Assembly: GCA_024642265.1 (NCBI GenBank)
Contig: JAHEBL010000013.1
Coordinates: 17,876 to 59,546 of the forward strand
DNA: 41,671 bases
Source of the DNA: Haliea sp.
Lineage (GTDB): Bacteria; Pseudomonadota; Gammaproteobacteria; Pseudomonadales; Halieaceae
Direction of reading: 5' to 3'
Shown here piece by piece: positions 25,181 through 38,247 of this stretch. The notes under the pieces are model-generated. The model made no database searches. It had not been told where the DNA came from and was given only the letters and a program-made list of their open reading frames with translations. The translations under genes were made by a program, and so were the position numbers. Within the stretch, counting starts at the first letter, position 1. Each line of letters starts with the position of its first letter.

Positions 25181-26392
25181 ATGGCACATCTTTTCAATCG
25201 CAATGTACTGCTGGGTGTCAGTGGAGGCATCGCCGCCTACAAGTCGGCTGAGCTGGTACGACAATTGCTGGAGCAGGGCGCAACCGTGCGCGTCATCATG
25301 ACCCGCGGCGCCCAGGAATTCATCACCCCCCTCACCCTGCAGGCACTGTCGGGCAATCCCGTGCATACGGAGCTGCTGGATGCCGAGGCAGAGCTCGGCA
25401 TGAGCCATATCGAACTCGCCCGCTGGGCAGACCTGCTGCTGATCGCCCCTGCCACCGCAGACCTGCTTGCCAGGCTGGCGGGTGGCCGGGCGGATGACCT
25501 TCTCACCACCGTGGCCCTGGCGACCGCCGCCCCGCTGCTGTTGGCACCGGCCATGAACCAGCAAATGTGGCGGGACAAGGCCACCGCTGCCAATGTTGCG
25601 ACACTGCGCGCACGGGGCTGTGCGCTGGTGGGCCCTGCCAGTGGTGAGCAGGCCTGTGGAGACATCGGCCCCGGGCGCATGGAGGAACCCGCGGTGATCG
25701 CGGCGACGGCGGCAAGCCTGTTCGAAACCGGCCTGCTGGCCGGTAAACGCGTGGTCATTACCGCCGGCCCGACCCGGGAAGCGCTGGACCCTGTGCGCTT
25801 CATTTCCAACCACAGTTCGGGAAAGATGGGTTACGCCCTGGCACGGGCCGCGGCAGACGCGGGTGCCCGGACAACCCTGGTGAGCGGGCCGGTCACCCTG
25901 CCCGCGCCCGACCATGTCAGGGTGTTACAGGTCGAAAGCGCCAGCCAGATGCTGGAGCAGAGCCTGCAACTGCTGCCCGAATGCGACATATTTATAGGCT
26001 GTGCCGCGGTGGCGGACTACCGCCCGGCGGCCGTTGCAGTGCAGAAAATAAAGAAGGGCCCCGAGGAGATCAGTCTGCAGCTGGTGCGCAACCCCGATAT
26101 TGTGGCGGCCGTCGCCGCCAGTGAAAACAGGCCCTTCACGGTGGGCTTCGCGGCAGAAACCCAGGACCTGCTGGCACATGCACGGGACAAAATGGCCCGA
26201 AAAGGCCTGGACATGATTGTGGCCAACGATGTTTCCGACAGGTCTATCGGCTTCAACAGCGATGATAATGCAGCCACCGTACTATGGGCCGACGGCGAAC
26301 AGGTGCTGGCCCTCGCCGGCAAGGCAGCGCTGGCCCGCCAGATCATCGAGCTCATAGCCGGCCGGCTGGTAACAGCCGATAAATGCAATTAA
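25181..26392 (+). CDS. coaBC: Bifunctional phosphopantothenoylcysteine decarboxylase/phosphopantothenate-cysteine ligase
   Basis: CoaBC makes 4'-phosphopantetheine in two steps of CoA synthesis: CTP-dependent ligation of cysteine to phosphopantothenate, then flavin-dependent decarboxylation. The 403 residues hold an N-terminal CoaC flavodoxin-like domain (LGVSGGIAAYKSAELVRQL, the catalytic histidine in MSHIELARWAD near residue 70, and the substrate motif PAMNQQMW near 125). The C-terminal CoaB domain has ITAGPTREALDPVRFI, NHSSGKMGYALA and the KIKK lysines near 290. The ATG at 25181 has no strong Shine-Dalgarno. In E. coli and Pseudomonas dut follows directly; here algC follows after 73 bases. 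Confidence 0.97.
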   Translation: MAHLFNRNVLLGVSGGIAAYKSAELVRQLLEQGATVRVIMTRGAQEFITPLTLQALSGNPVHTELLDAEAELGMSHIELARWADLLLIAPATADLLARLAGGRADDLLTTVALATAAPLLLAPAMNQQMWRDKATAANVATLRARGCALVGPASGEQACGDIGPGRMEEPAVIAATAASLFETGLLAGKRVVITAGPTREALDPVRFISNHSSGKMGYALARAAADAGARTTLVSGPVTLPAPDHVRVLQVESASQMLEQSLQLLPECDIFIGCAAVADYRPAAVAVQKIKKGPEEISLQLVRNPDIVAAVAASENRPFTVGFAAETQDLLAHARDKMARKGLDMIVANDVSDRSIGFNSDDNAATVLWADGEQVLALAGKAALARQIIELIAGRLVTADKCN

Positions 26393-26465
26393 ATCCGCCA
26401 GCGCATTTATGTGGCCCGCACAGCGTAATATCATGGCCCGATAAGATGTTGGACTGAAACGCATA

Positions 26466-30031
<3,566 letters not shown>

Positions 30032-30134
30032 TTCGCCCCGACAGTAAAAATCTCGGCGCATTGCACAGAGACTTATTGCAGGCATGGCAGGTAATCGCTA
30101 GCATTGGGCAACACGCGACTGACTGTGGACTGCC

Positions 30135-30770
30135 ATGCCCCCCAGAAATTCCCAACGGCGTCAGCAAATCCTGGAAGCCCTTGCCCAGATGCTGGAAGCC
30201 AATCCCGGCAATCGCATTACCACAGCGGGGCTCGCCCGCGAAGTCGGGGTTTCGGAAGCAGCCCTTTACCGCCACTTTCCCAGCAAATCAAAAATGTTTG
30301 AGGGCCTCATCGAGTTTATCGAGGAGACCCTGTTCAGCCGCATCAAACTGATCCTCAACGAGGAGCGCACCGCCGAGGGTCGTTGTGAAAAAATGTTGAT
30401 GCTGTTGCTTACCTTTACCGAACGCAACCCTGGCATCACCCGGATACTGACCGGCGATGCCCTGGCGGGTGAGACGGAGCGCCTGCATCTGCGGGTGGCC
30501 AAGTTGTTTGAACGCTTCGAAACCCAGCTGAAGCAGGTGATCCGGGAGGCCGAGATGCGTGAGGGCCTGAGACCGGTGATTCCCCTGCCTGCCGCGGCCA
30601 ACCTTCTCATGGCAGCCGCGGAGGGCCGCATCTCCCAGTACGTGCGCAGCGGCTTCCAACGGCCGCCCACCACGGACTGGCCCCAGCAATGGGCGCTGAT
30701 TATGCAGGGTTTTTTCAGGGAGGCGATCAGCCGGCCCATACCCGGGCAGGCCAGCTCACTGGTCAGCTGA
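30135..30770 (+). CDS. slmA: Nucleoid occlusion factor SlmA
   Basis: SlmA is a TetR-family DNA-binding protein that, when bound to its chromosomal sites, blocks FtsZ ring assembly over the nucleoid. The 211 residues have the N-terminal helix-turn-helix [14 protein letters not shown] through [24 protein letters not shown] (about 9-50), the SlmA-specific [16 protein letters not shown], and [17 protein letters not shown] near residue 95. The order argB-slmA-(DUF4124)-pyrE is a variant of the dut-slmA-pyrE order in E. coli. The 103-base upstream spacer holds a weak promoter-like pair, TTGCAG and TAGCAT with 17-base spacing. It converges with the DUF4124 gene across 4 bases. Confidence 0.95.
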   Translation: MPPRNSQRRQQILEALAQMLEANPGNRITTAGLAREVGVSEAALYRHFPSKSKMFEGLIEFIEETLFSRIKLILNEERTAEGRCEKMLMLLLTFTERNPGITRILTGDALAGETERLHLRVAKLFERFETQLKQVIREAEMREGLRPVIPLPAAANLLMAAAEGRISQYVRSGFQRPPTTDWPQQWALIMQGFFREAISRPIPGQASSLVS

Positions 30771-30774
30771 GCGT

Positions 30775-31467
30775 TCAGCGACGCGGGTCGGCAGTCTCTT
30801 TTTCTCTTTCGGCTTGCTGCCTGGCCAACAGCGTCTGGCGCAGCTCCACCACCTCGAGCAACATTCCAAAGCGGTCGATATCTTTCTGGTACGCCGCCGA
30901 AACCTCCTCTATCTCCCTGGCACGTTCATTAATAGAGCGGTCCGTGGAAGCAATTTCTGACTGGATATTCTCTATTGCACTGATGCGGGCGACATCGACC
31001 TCGCGCCCGCTGCGCTCCATGTCCGCCGCCTGGGCCTGGTAGTTTTCAACCTGCTGTTTGAGCGACCGCTTATTGCTCTTGAGGATACTCAGGCGAATGC
31101 GTAAATCCCGCAGGGCTCGCTCCTTGGCGGCTTCGATATCTTCTATGGTGCTGTAACGCAGCAGCAGCGACTCGTCCCACTCGCGCAGGCGTCGCTCCTC
31201 GGCACTGGCGGCGGCCTCAAGTTCCTGCTGCGCATTGCGGACCTTTTTCTCCTCATCCGAGAGCTCACGGGGTACCACCCGCACAACCATGCCGTCCGCA
31301 TTGAGAATTTCGTAACCATTACCAACATAGTCGGCCGGCACCTGGTAATCGACTACCGTTACACCATCCGCATTGATGTAACGGTACAGGTTGGCAGCCT
31401 GTACCGCCGTCGCGAGCAGCAGTGACAGGGCAGCAAGGGTGATATTGGCGCAGGTTCTGATCGACAT
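30775..31467 (-). CDS. DUF4124 domain-containing periplasmic coiled-coil protein
   Basis: The 230-residue protein has a signal peptide of about 24 residues (NITLAALSLLLATAVQA), then a short DUF4124 domain (ANLYRYINADGVTVVDYQVP near 25-45, continuing to GYEILNADGMVVRVVPREL), and a long charged alpha-helical region from about 70 to the end with heptad-like spacing, a probable coiled coil. The function is unknown; DUF4124 proteins are exported and sometimes linked to envelope or pilus functions. It lies 36 bases downstream of pyrE on the same strand, so it is likely co-transcribed. Confidence 0.87.
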   Translation of the reverse strand: MSIRTCANITLAALSLLLATAVQAANLYRYINADGVTVVDYQVPADYVGNGYEILNADGMVVRVVPRELSDEEKKVRNAQQELEAAASAEERRLREWDESLLLRYSTIEDIEAAKERALRDLRIRLSILKSNKRSLKQQVENYQAQAADMERSGREVDVARISAIENIQSEIASTDRSINERAREIEEVSAAYQKDIDRFGMLLEVVELRQTLLARQQAEREKETADPRR

Positions 31468-31503
31468 CAGGCTAATATAGAGTCTGGGACCGCGGGGAAC
31501 AAG

Positions 31504-32148
31504 TCAGACCCCATAGCTATCTCGATATTCCTTCATTGCCTGCAATGACGGGGCCAGCTCCTCTCCCCCCGCCTCAAGGTAGTCGATGATATGGCTCATA
31601 TCGATGATGCTCAGTACCGGGATGCCGTATTCCCGCTCCAGCTCCTGGATAGCCGAGAGGGACCCGGCGCCGCGCTCCTGTCTGTTGAGACCCACCGCGA
31701 CCCCTGCCAGTCGGGCTCCGGCGGCCGCAATCATGTCAATCACCTCGCGCACAGCCGTCCCGGCGGTAATCACATCGTCGATCACCAGCACCCTGCCTTC
31801 CAGGGGAGCGCCCACCAGCACACCACCTTCCCCATGACTCTTGGCCTCCTTGCGGTTGTAGGCGAACGGTATATCGATGCCGTGATGATCGGAGAGGGCA
31901 ACCGCGGTGGTCGTCGCCAGGGGAATGCCCTTGTAGGCCGGACCGAGCAGGACATCGAATTCCACTCCGGAATCTACTATCCTGCGGGCGTAGCAACGGC
32001 CGAGTTCGGACAGGGCCCGGCCGGTGGCAAAAGCGCCGGCATTGAAGAAATAGGGGCTTATTCTGCCCGACTTGAGAGTAAATTCGCCGAACTTGAGCAC
32101 ATCGTATTGGCGCGCCAGTTCAATAAAATCAGTCTGGTAGGGGAGCAT
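31504..32148 (-). CDS. pyrE: Orotate phosphoribosyltransferase
   Basis: PyrE joins orotate and PRPP to make orotidine monophosphate in pyrimidine synthesis. The 214 residues include [21 protein letters not shown] at the start, [27 protein letters not shown], and the PRPP motif [16 protein letters not shown] near residues 118-133, all diagnostic. It is divergent from crc, as in Pseudomonas, with a 256-base spacer, and leads the DUF4124 gene. No pyrimidine attenuator is visible upstream. The rph gene that forms an operon with pyrE in E. coli lies beyond crc on the same strand. Confidence 0.97.
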   Translation of the reverse strand: MLPYQTDFIELARQYDVLKFGEFTLKSGRISPYFFNAGAFATGRALSELGRCYARRIVDSGVEFDVLLGPAYKGIPLATTTAVALSDHHGIDIPFAYNRKEAKSHGEGGVLVGAPLEGRVLVIDDVITAGTAVREVIDMIAAAGARLAGVAVGLNRQERGAGSLSAIQELEREYGIPVLSIIDMSHIIDYLEAGGEELAPSLQAMKEYRDSYGV

Positions 32149-32404
32149 GTTATGGAGTCGTCCTTGTATCAGGCTTTGTATTGTGCAAAATCACCATATA
32201 AAATGCCTGCGCGCCGGTAAAATGGTCGCGTGATAATAAGCTCTGCCAGAAACACCCCAGTGGGCGGCAGACACCACAAGCTACAGCGGCATCAGCTGCG
32301 GTTTTCTACATTGGATTTTGTACCCGAGCCCCTGCCTGGCAGGTGAAAACCTCTGTCGGCGCGGGAAGCGCCATGATACACGCTCTCATTGCTAGGAGCC
32401 ACGA
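32149..32404. promoter_or_regulatory. Divergent pyrE/crc control region
   Basis: The 256-base spacer is less GC-rich near pyrE. On the + strand TTGTAT (32176-32181) and TAAAAT (32199-32204) are 17 bases apart and could start a long-leader crc transcript; TATAAA at 32197 overlaps. Near 32330-32345 a small CCTGCC/GGCAGG hairpin occurs. AGGAG at 32394-32398 is the crc ribosome site. I see no clear operator or riboswitch. Confidence 0.35.
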
Positions 32405-33169
32405 ATGAGAATCATCAGTTTCAGTGCTGACGGGATTATAAGCGCTGCGGAAAAAGGATTTTACGAATGGCTGAGCGAGCAGGACGCGGACTTCATCTGT
32501 ATCCAGGACCTGCGCTGCTCGGAGTACGACCTGCAGGATAACAAGTACTTTCCGCAGGATTACAACGCCTACTTCCTGGACGATATCGATGGCAAAGCCA
32601 ACGGTGTCGCGATCTATTGCCGCAAATTACCCAAAGCCATCATGACCGGCCTGGGTTTCGCCGATTTCGACATGGAAGGACGTTATATCCAGGCGGATTA
32701 CGAGAGCCTGAGCGTTGGCTGCCTGCTGGCCCCGTTCGCCGAGCCCGGCAACAGTGATCAGCTGGCACGGAAAATGGCCTTCTACGAGCAACTGGGCGGC
32801 CACCTGCAGAAAGTGCGCAACAAACGCCGCGAGTTCATCATCTGCGGTAACTGGCATCTGGCGCACACCGCTGCCGATGTGCAGGACACCGACCGCAACA
32901 GCAATGCCCCGGGCTTTCTCACCTCGGAGCGGCAGTGGATGAATGAGCTGCTCGAGTCAGGCTACGTGGACGCCTTCCGGGAGGTCAACTCCGACCAGGA
33001 CGAGTTCAGCTGGTGGCCCGAAGGCGACCGCGACAGCAACGGCTGGCGCTCGGATTTCCATATCATTTCCAAGGGCCTGCAGTACACGGTTGACTATGGC
33101 GCCATCTACAAGAGCAAGGAGTTTTCCAGCCACGCGCCTGTGATCATGGACTACGATATCGAGCTCTAG
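32405..33169 (+). CDS. crc: Catabolite repression control protein Crc (degenerate exonuclease III fold)
   Basis: Crc works with Hfq on A-rich mRNA sites to block translation of catabolic genes when preferred carbon sources are present. The 254-residue protein has the exonuclease III/APE fold but lacks its catalytic set. IICGNWHLA stands where active enzymes have a GDxN motif, FICIQDLRCSEYD replaces the metal-binding CLQE, WRSDFHI replaces the YRID-type element, and the end reads SSHAPVIMDYD instead of SDHxP. GFLTSERQWMNELLESGYVDAFREV and EFSWWPEGD match Pseudomonas Crc well. Its position divergent from pyrE and next to rph is also as in Pseudomonas. It converges with rph. Confidence 0.88.
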   Translation: MRIISFSADGIISAAEKGFYEWLSEQDADFICIQDLRCSEYDLQDNKYFPQDYNAYFLDDIDGKANGVAIYCRKLPKAIMTGLGFADFDMEGRYIQADYESLSVGCLLAPFAEPGNSDQLARKMAFYEQLGGHLQKVRNKRREFIICGNWHLAHTAADVQDTDRNSNAPGFLTSERQWMNELLESGYVDAFREVNSDQDEFSWWPEGDRDSNGWRSDFHIISKGLQYTVDYGAIYKSKEFSSHAPVIMDYDIEL

Positions 33170-33187
33170 TGCCGCCCCGGTCCCGGC

Positions 33188-33907
33188 TCAGCCGGCCAGC
33201 GCGGCCTTCTGGCAGGCAATCAACTCGCTAATCCCCTCCTGCGCAAGATCCAGCATCGTATTGAGCTGATCCCGGGCAAAAGGTGCGGCCTCCGCAGTAC
33301 CCTGGACCTCGATAAAGCCACCTGACTCACCCATCACGACATTCATATCAGTATCGGCGGCGGAATCCTCCGGGTAGTCCAGATCCAGCACGGGCACACC
33401 CTGGAAGACCCCCACCGACACCGAGGCCACCATCTGTATCAGCGGGTCCTGGGTGAGCAGCTTCTTCCGCTGCAGGTGGTTGATGGCATCGACGAGCGCG
33501 ACACAGGCCCCGGTTATGGCCGCCGTGCGGGTTCCGCCGTCGGCCTGGATAACGTCGCAGTCGATGTTGATGGTGTATTCGCCAAGCCGGTCAAGATCCA
33601 CTGCCGCCCGCAGGGAGCGGCCGATCAGCCGCTGGATCTCGACCGTCCGGCCGCCCTGCTTGCCCTGGCTCGCCTCTCGAGCCATGCGGGTGCCGGTGGA
33701 GCGCGGCAGCATGCCGTACTCAGCCGTCACCCAGCCGCGCCCCTTGCCGCGCAGGAAGCGCGGTACTCCCTGCTCCACTGACGCGGTGCAGATCACCCGC
33801 GTATCCCCGAACTCGACCAGCACCGCGCCCTCGGCGTGGCGGGTGAAATTGCGGGTAAGGTTGATATTTCTCAATTGCGATGGCGCACGGCCGCTGGGTC
33901 TTTGCAT
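33188..33907 (-). CDS. rph: Ribonuclease PH
   Basis: RNase PH is a phosphorolytic 3' exonuclease that trims tRNA precursors and degrades structured RNA. With the ATG at 33907 it has 239 residues, equal to Pseudomonas homologues, and starts [68 protein letters not shown] and [19 protein letters not shown] carry the conserved RNA and phosphate contacts. Upstream frame extension is not used, since GGAG sits 8 bases before this ATG. A perfect TATAAT lies 25 bases upstream of the start. Confidence 0.97.
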   Translation of the reverse strand: MQRPSGRAPSQLRNINLTRNFTRHAEGAVLVEFGDTRVICTASVEQGVPRFLRGKGRGWVTAEYGMLPRSTGTRMAREASQGKQGGRTVEIQRLIGRSLRAAVDLDRLGEYTINIDCDVIQADGGTRTAAITGACVALVDAINHLQRKKLLTQDPLIQMVASVSVGVFQGVPVLDLDYPEDSAADTDMNVVMGESGGFIEVQGTAEAAPFARDQLNTMLDLAQEGISELIACQKAALAG

Positions 33908-34076
33908 AAACTGGCTCCGGTTGGTTCCGCCCATTATACGCGAGGCAGTTGCCCGGGGGCGGCTAAAGTGTGATTCCGCGCAGGGCCTGGGCGAACGCAC
34001 CGGCCTGTAAGCAAGGATAACAAGCTGCTACACTCGACGCCCTCGATCTGTTGCCCTGGGGCTCGCACCAAAACAC
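33908..34076. promoter_or_regulatory. Divergent rph/yicC promoter region
   Basis: For rph (minus strand) a perfect TATAAT lies at 33933-33938, but no good -35 is found 16-18 bases upstream; a short leader of about 20 bases would result. For yicC (+ strand) TACACT at 34029-34034 is a good -10 with a poor -35. Both calls rest on the -10 alone. Confidence 0.45.
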
Positions 34077-34943
34077 ATGATTCACAGCATGACCGCTTTT
34101 GCTCGCGAGAGCACGGCTACTGACCAGGGTGACCTGACCGTCGAGCTGCGCTCGGTCAACCACCGCTACCTGGATTGCACTTTCAAGTTACCCGACGCAC
34201 TGCGGCCGCTGGAACAACGCCTGCGAGAGCTGGCGGGCAAGGCCATGGCCCGGGGCAAACTCGACTGCCTTATTCGCCTGCAGGTTCACCCAAGCCATGT
34301 CGGGGAACTGCAGGTCAATTCCGAACAACTGGACAAACTGCTTGCCGCCGCCGCACTGGTCACCGCAAGACTGCCCGGGGTGCGGCAGCCCAGTGCGCTG
34401 GACATTCTCCAGTTTCCAGGCATTTGTGGGGCTGATGATCATTCGGAAGATGATTTACAGGCGTCGGCGGAAGCGCTTTTTCGCAAGACCATTGAAAACC
34501 TGGTGGCCAACCGGCGCCGCGAGGGCGAAAAGCTGGCGACCCTGGTCCTCGACCGGCTGCAACAGGTGGAGGCTGCGGTGACGGCAACCCGCCAGGTTCT
34601 GCCGGTGCTGATGCAACAGCAGCGTGATCGCATCATCGCCCGTATCGGTGAGCTCGATATCGAGGTCGACCAGAGCCGGCTGGAACAGGAGCTGGTGCAC
34701 CTGGCGCAGAAGGCCGACGTGGACGAGGAACTGGATCGCCTCGAGGCCCATATCGGCGAGGTTCGGCACATCCTGGAAAAGGGCGGCCCCTGCGGCCGTC
34801 GGCTGGACTTCCTGATGCAGGAGCTGAACCGGGAGGCAAATACACTGTCGTCAAAATCAACAGCCACCAGCACCACGCAAAGCGCGGTAGAGCTGAAAGT
34901 ATTGATAGAGCAGATGCGCGAACAGATCCAGAATATCGAATAA
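34077..34943 (+). CDS. yicC: YicC/YloC family endoribonuclease
   Basis: The 288 residues start MIHSMTAFARESTA, a YicC signature, followed by LTVELRSVNHRYLDCTFKLP and KAMARGKLDCLIRLQV. The C-terminal half is helical and ends with the conserved HIGEVRHILEKGGPCGRRLDFLMQELNREANTLSSK and an IEQMREQIQNIE tail. E. coli YicC has been characterised as an endoribonuclease that can act on small RNAs. yicC-gmk-rpoZ-spoT is a well-known gene order, and gmk begins 21 bases downstream. Confidence 0.95.
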   Translation: MIHSMTAFARESTATDQGDLTVELRSVNHRYLDCTFKLPDALRPLEQRLRELAGKAMARGKLDCLIRLQVHPSHVGELQVNSEQLDKLLAAAALVTARLPGVRQPSALDILQFPGICGADDHSEDDLQASAEALFRKTIENLVANRRREGEKLATLVLDRLQQVEAAVTATRQVLPVLMQQQRDRIIARIGELDIEVDQSRLEQELVHLAQKADVDEELDRLEAHIGEVRHILEKGGPCGRRLDFLMQELNREANTLSSKSTATSTTQSAVELKVLIEQMREQIQNIE

Positions 34944-35582
<639 letters not shown>

Positions 35583-35587
35583 GCCCC

Positions 35588-35612
35588 GCCGGCGGCGGGC
35601 TGCCGGCATTTT
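35588..35612 (+). other. GC-rich stem after gmk (possible weak terminator)
   Basis: GCCGGC elements on both sides of GGCGGGCT can pair just after the gmk stop and are followed by ATTTTC. The T-run is short, so termination would be partial at best. Confidence 0.3.
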
Positions 35613-35619
35613 CACGCTG

Positions 35620-35648
35620 GACGCACCCCCAGGGCTTGGGGGTATAAT
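35620..35648 (+). promoter_or_regulatory. rpoZ-spoT promoter with palindromic spacer
   Basis: A perfect TATAAT lies at 35643-35648. Directly before it, CCCCCA and TTGGGGG form an inverted repeat with a short GGGC loop that fills the 17-base spacer. The -35 is poor: ACGCAC at 17, or TGGACG at 19 bases. The palindrome may be an operator or supercoiling-sensitive. The resulting leader to rpoZ is about 145 bases. Confidence 0.6.
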
Positions 35649-35720
35649 TGCGGGTTCCGCCGGCAAAGCTGTTTTACCCGGCTCAAGTCGTCTGGCGTTT
35701 GCCACTATCGCAAACAGGGC

Positions 35721-35761
35721 GCACCTTCGGCATTATTAACCCGCGCCACCGGCACCTTCGG
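35721..35761 (+). repeat. Direct repeat in the rpoZ leader
   Basis: GCACCTTCGG occurs at 35721-35730 and again at 35752-35761, both in the untranslated leader of rpoZ. The second copy can form a short ACC-TTC-GGT hairpin. No function is known to me; chance or local duplication is possible. Confidence 0.4.
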
Positions 35762-35800
35762 TCACCGGCTGGCACACTCAACAATGGGAAGTATTAAGCA

Positions 35801-36061
35801 ATGGCACGTGTAACCGTTGAAGATTGTCTCGAACATGTCGCAAACCGTTTCGAACTGGTCATGGTGGCCAGCAAGCGGGCCCGGCAAATGGCCACCGGCG
35901 GCAAAGACCCGATGGTCCAGGAAGAATCGGACAAGCCCACTGTAATCGCGCTGCGCGAAATTGCCGAAGGCCATATCACCCCGGACATTCTTCTTCGCGA
36001 GGATGAACTGGACGCCGAGCAGGAGCTCGCCGATGTAATGGAGGCCAGAGAGTCCCTGTAG
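35801..36061 (+). CDS. rpoZ: DNA-directed RNA polymerase omega subunit
   Basis: The omega subunit helps fold and keep the beta-prime subunit in RNA polymerase and forms part of a ppGpp binding site. The 86 residues start [20 protein letters not shown], followed by [12 protein letters not shown] and [15 protein letters not shown], all diagnostic. The C-terminus is short and acidic. It is followed by spoT after 34 bases; the pair is conserved and links the polymerase subunit with the enzyme that makes its ligand. Confidence 0.97.
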   Translation: MARVTVEDCLEHVANRFELVMVASKRARQMATGGKDPMVQEESDKPTVIALREIAEGHITPDILLREDELDAEQELADVMEARESL

Positions 36062-36095
36062 TTTTTCCGGGGGCATCGAGGATCACTGATTAACA

Positions 36096-38210
36096 ATGCA
36101 GACCATTGATGCCCTTGACACCACCCTGCGCAGTTATCTCAACCCCGAGCAGGCCAGCCACGTAAGACGCGCCTATTACTTCGCCGAACAGGCCCACTTC
36201 GGACAGGTGCGCCGCAGTGGTGAGGACTACGTAACCCACCCGCTGGCCGTTGCCGGCATCCTCGCCGACATGCACATGGACCACCAGAGCCTGATAGCCG
36301 CCATGCTGCACGACGTTATCGAGGACACCGGCATCCCCAAAACGGCCATAGGCAGCCAGTTCGGACCGACCGTGGCGGAGCTGGTAGACGGCGTCAGCAA
36401 GCTCACCCAGATGGAATTCGAGACCCTGGAAGAAAAGCAGGCGGAGAATTTCCAGAAAATGGCGCTGGCGATGGCCCGCGATATCAGGGTGATCCTGGTG
36501 AAGCTGGCGGACCGCCTGCACAATATGCGCACTCTCGGGGTACTCCAGACCAGCAAGGCCCGCCGCATCGCCCGGGAAACCCTGGACATCTACGCTCCTA
36601 TCGCCATGCGCCTTGGCATGAATACCGTGCGCATGGAATTCGAGGACCTGGGCTTCAACGCGCTTTATCCAATGCGTGCCAGGCGCATCGACGCGGCCCT
36701 GCGCAATGCGCGGGGTCACCGCAAGGAGTTGGTGGACAAGATTCGCCACCAGATAGAAACCACGCTCGCCCAGGAGGGTCACGAGGTAGATGTGCTGGGG
36801 CGGGAGAAACACCTGTACAGCATCTACAAGAAAATGAAGTCCAAACGGAAGTCATTTTCCGAGATCATGGACATCTACGCCTTCCGTATTATCGTCGACT
36901 CGGTAGACACCTGTTACCGCGTCCTGGGCTGTATTCACAGTCTGTACAAGCCGGTGCCGGGCGAGTTCAAGGACTATATCGCCATCCCCAAGGCCAACGG
37001 CTACCAGTCGCTGCACACCGTCTTGATGGGCATGCACGGCGTACCTATCGAGATCCAGATCCGCACCCGGGAAATGGAGGCCATGGCCAACAACGGTATC
37101 GCCGCCCACTGGCTGTACAAAACCGACAGCCAGTCGACAAACGGCAGCCACACCCGCGCCAGGGAGTGGGTGCAGGGCCTGCTGGAGATGCAGCAGCGGG
37201 CAGGGAACTCGCTGGAGTTCATCGAAAACGTCAAGATTGACCTGTTTCCCGACGAAATTTATGTGTTCACCCCGAAAGGGCGCATTCTGGAACTGCCGCG
37301 CGGTGCCACGGCCGTTGATTTCGCCTACGCGGTGCACACCGACGTGGGAAACAGCTGCGTCGCCTGCCGGATAAACCGCCGTCTTGCCCCCCTGTCCGAA
37401 CCGCTGCAGAGCGGCGAGACGGTGGAAATCCTGACCGCGCCCGGGGCAAGCCCTAACCCGTCCTGGTTCAACTACGCCGTGTCCGCCAAGGCCCGCACCA
37501 ATATCCGGCATTTCCTGAAGAACCAGACCAGGGAGGACTCCGTCACCCTCGGCCGGCGCCTGCTGGACCGGGCCCTGGCGGCGTTCGACAGGAGCCTCGA
37601 CCAGTTGCCGGAGGGGCAGCTGGCGGAATACCTCCAGCGCCACCACTACGAACAGCTGGATGACCTGCTGGAACAGATCGCCAGGGGCAACCGCCTGCCG
37701 GCCATTACCGCCCAGCAACTGCTGGGCGGGCACGGCGCCGATCCCACCCTGGCAGAAGGCAAGGCTGCGCCCGTAGCGATCCGCGGCACCGAGGGCTTCA
37801 TGGTCAGTTACGCCCGTTGCTGTCACCCTATCCCGGGGGACCCGATAGAGGGCTACCTCAGCTCCGAGAAGGGCGTGGTTGTTCATCGTGAACGCTGCAA
37901 GAACCTGGCGGATATGCGGGAAAAGAGTGAGCGGCTGGTAGCCCTGCGCTGGGACGAGCTGGTTGAAGGCGAGTACTCGGTAGAATTGCGTATCGAGGTT
38001 GAAAACCGCCGCGGCATGATCGCCGTGATTGCCACCCGCATCAACAGCATGGGGGTCAACATCGAGAAGATCTCCACCGACGACAAGGACTACCAGTTCA
38101 CCTACGTCGACCTGGAAATGCTGGTACACAACCGCGTGCACCTCGCCCATATCATGAAGCGCCTGCGCGCCATCAGTTCAGTGCGCAAGGTGACCCGAAT
38201 CAAGAACTGA
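36096..38210 (+). CDS. spoT: Bifunctional (p)ppGpp synthetase/hydrolase SpoT
   Basis: SpoT makes and degrades (p)ppGpp in response to nutrient stress. The 704 residues show an N-terminal hydrolase domain with an intact metal site (His48 in THPLAVAG and HDVIEDT at 72-78). The synthetase domain follows, with DIYAFRIIVDSVDTCYRVLG and GEFKDYIAIPKANGYQSLHT near 290-310. A TGS domain begins around 385 (DEIYVFTPKGRILELPRGA) and a C-terminal ACT domain around 630 (YSVELRIEVENRRGMIAVIA). Intact hydrolase residues favour SpoT over RelA. It lies 34 bases after rpoZ; ridA follows 37 bases downstream. Confidence 0.97.
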   Translation: MQTIDALDTTLRSYLNPEQASHVRRAYYFAEQAHFGQVRRSGEDYVTHPLAVAGILADMHMDHQSLIAAMLHDVIEDTGIPKTAIGSQFGPTVAELVDGVSKLTQMEFETLEEKQAENFQKMALAMARDIRVILVKLADRLHNMRTLGVLQTSKARRIARETLDIYAPIAMRLGMNTVRMEFEDLGFNALYPMRARRIDAALRNARGHRKELVDKIRHQIETTLAQEGHEVDVLGREKHLYSIYKKMKSKRKSFSEIMDIYAFRIIVDSVDTCYRVLGCIHSLYKPVPGEFKDYIAIPKANGYQSLHTVLMGMHGVPIEIQIRTREMEAMANNGIAAHWLYKTDSQSTNGSHTRAREWVQGLLEMQQRAGNSLEFIENVKIDLFPDEIYVFTPKGRILELPRGATAVDFAYAVHTDVGNSCVACRINRRLAPLSEPLQSGETVEILTAPGASPNPSWFNYAVSAKARTNIRHFLKNQTREDSVTLGRRLLDRALAAFDRSLDQLPEGQLAEYLQRHHYEQLDDLLEQIARGNRLPAITAQQLLGGHGADPTLAEGKAAPVAIRGTEGFMVSYARCCHPIPGDPIEGYLSSEKGVVVHRERCKNLADMREKSERLVALRWDELVEGEYSVELRIEVENRRGMIAVIATRINSMGVNIEKISTDDKDYQFTYVDLEMLVHNRVHLAHIMKRLRAISSVRKVTRIKN

Positions 38211-38247
38211 CAGAAAGGCCCCAATCAACAGACCCAGGAGAACAGCA

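Noticed and set aside
33908-34000. N-terminal extension of RNase PH
   Set aside because: The shorter start fits homologues, has GGAG at good spacing, and the extension would cover the TATAAT promoter element.
36852-38150. 432-codon minus-strand frame opposite spoT
   Set aside because: It is a shadow frame in high-GC DNA; spoT on the + strand has all its domains intact.
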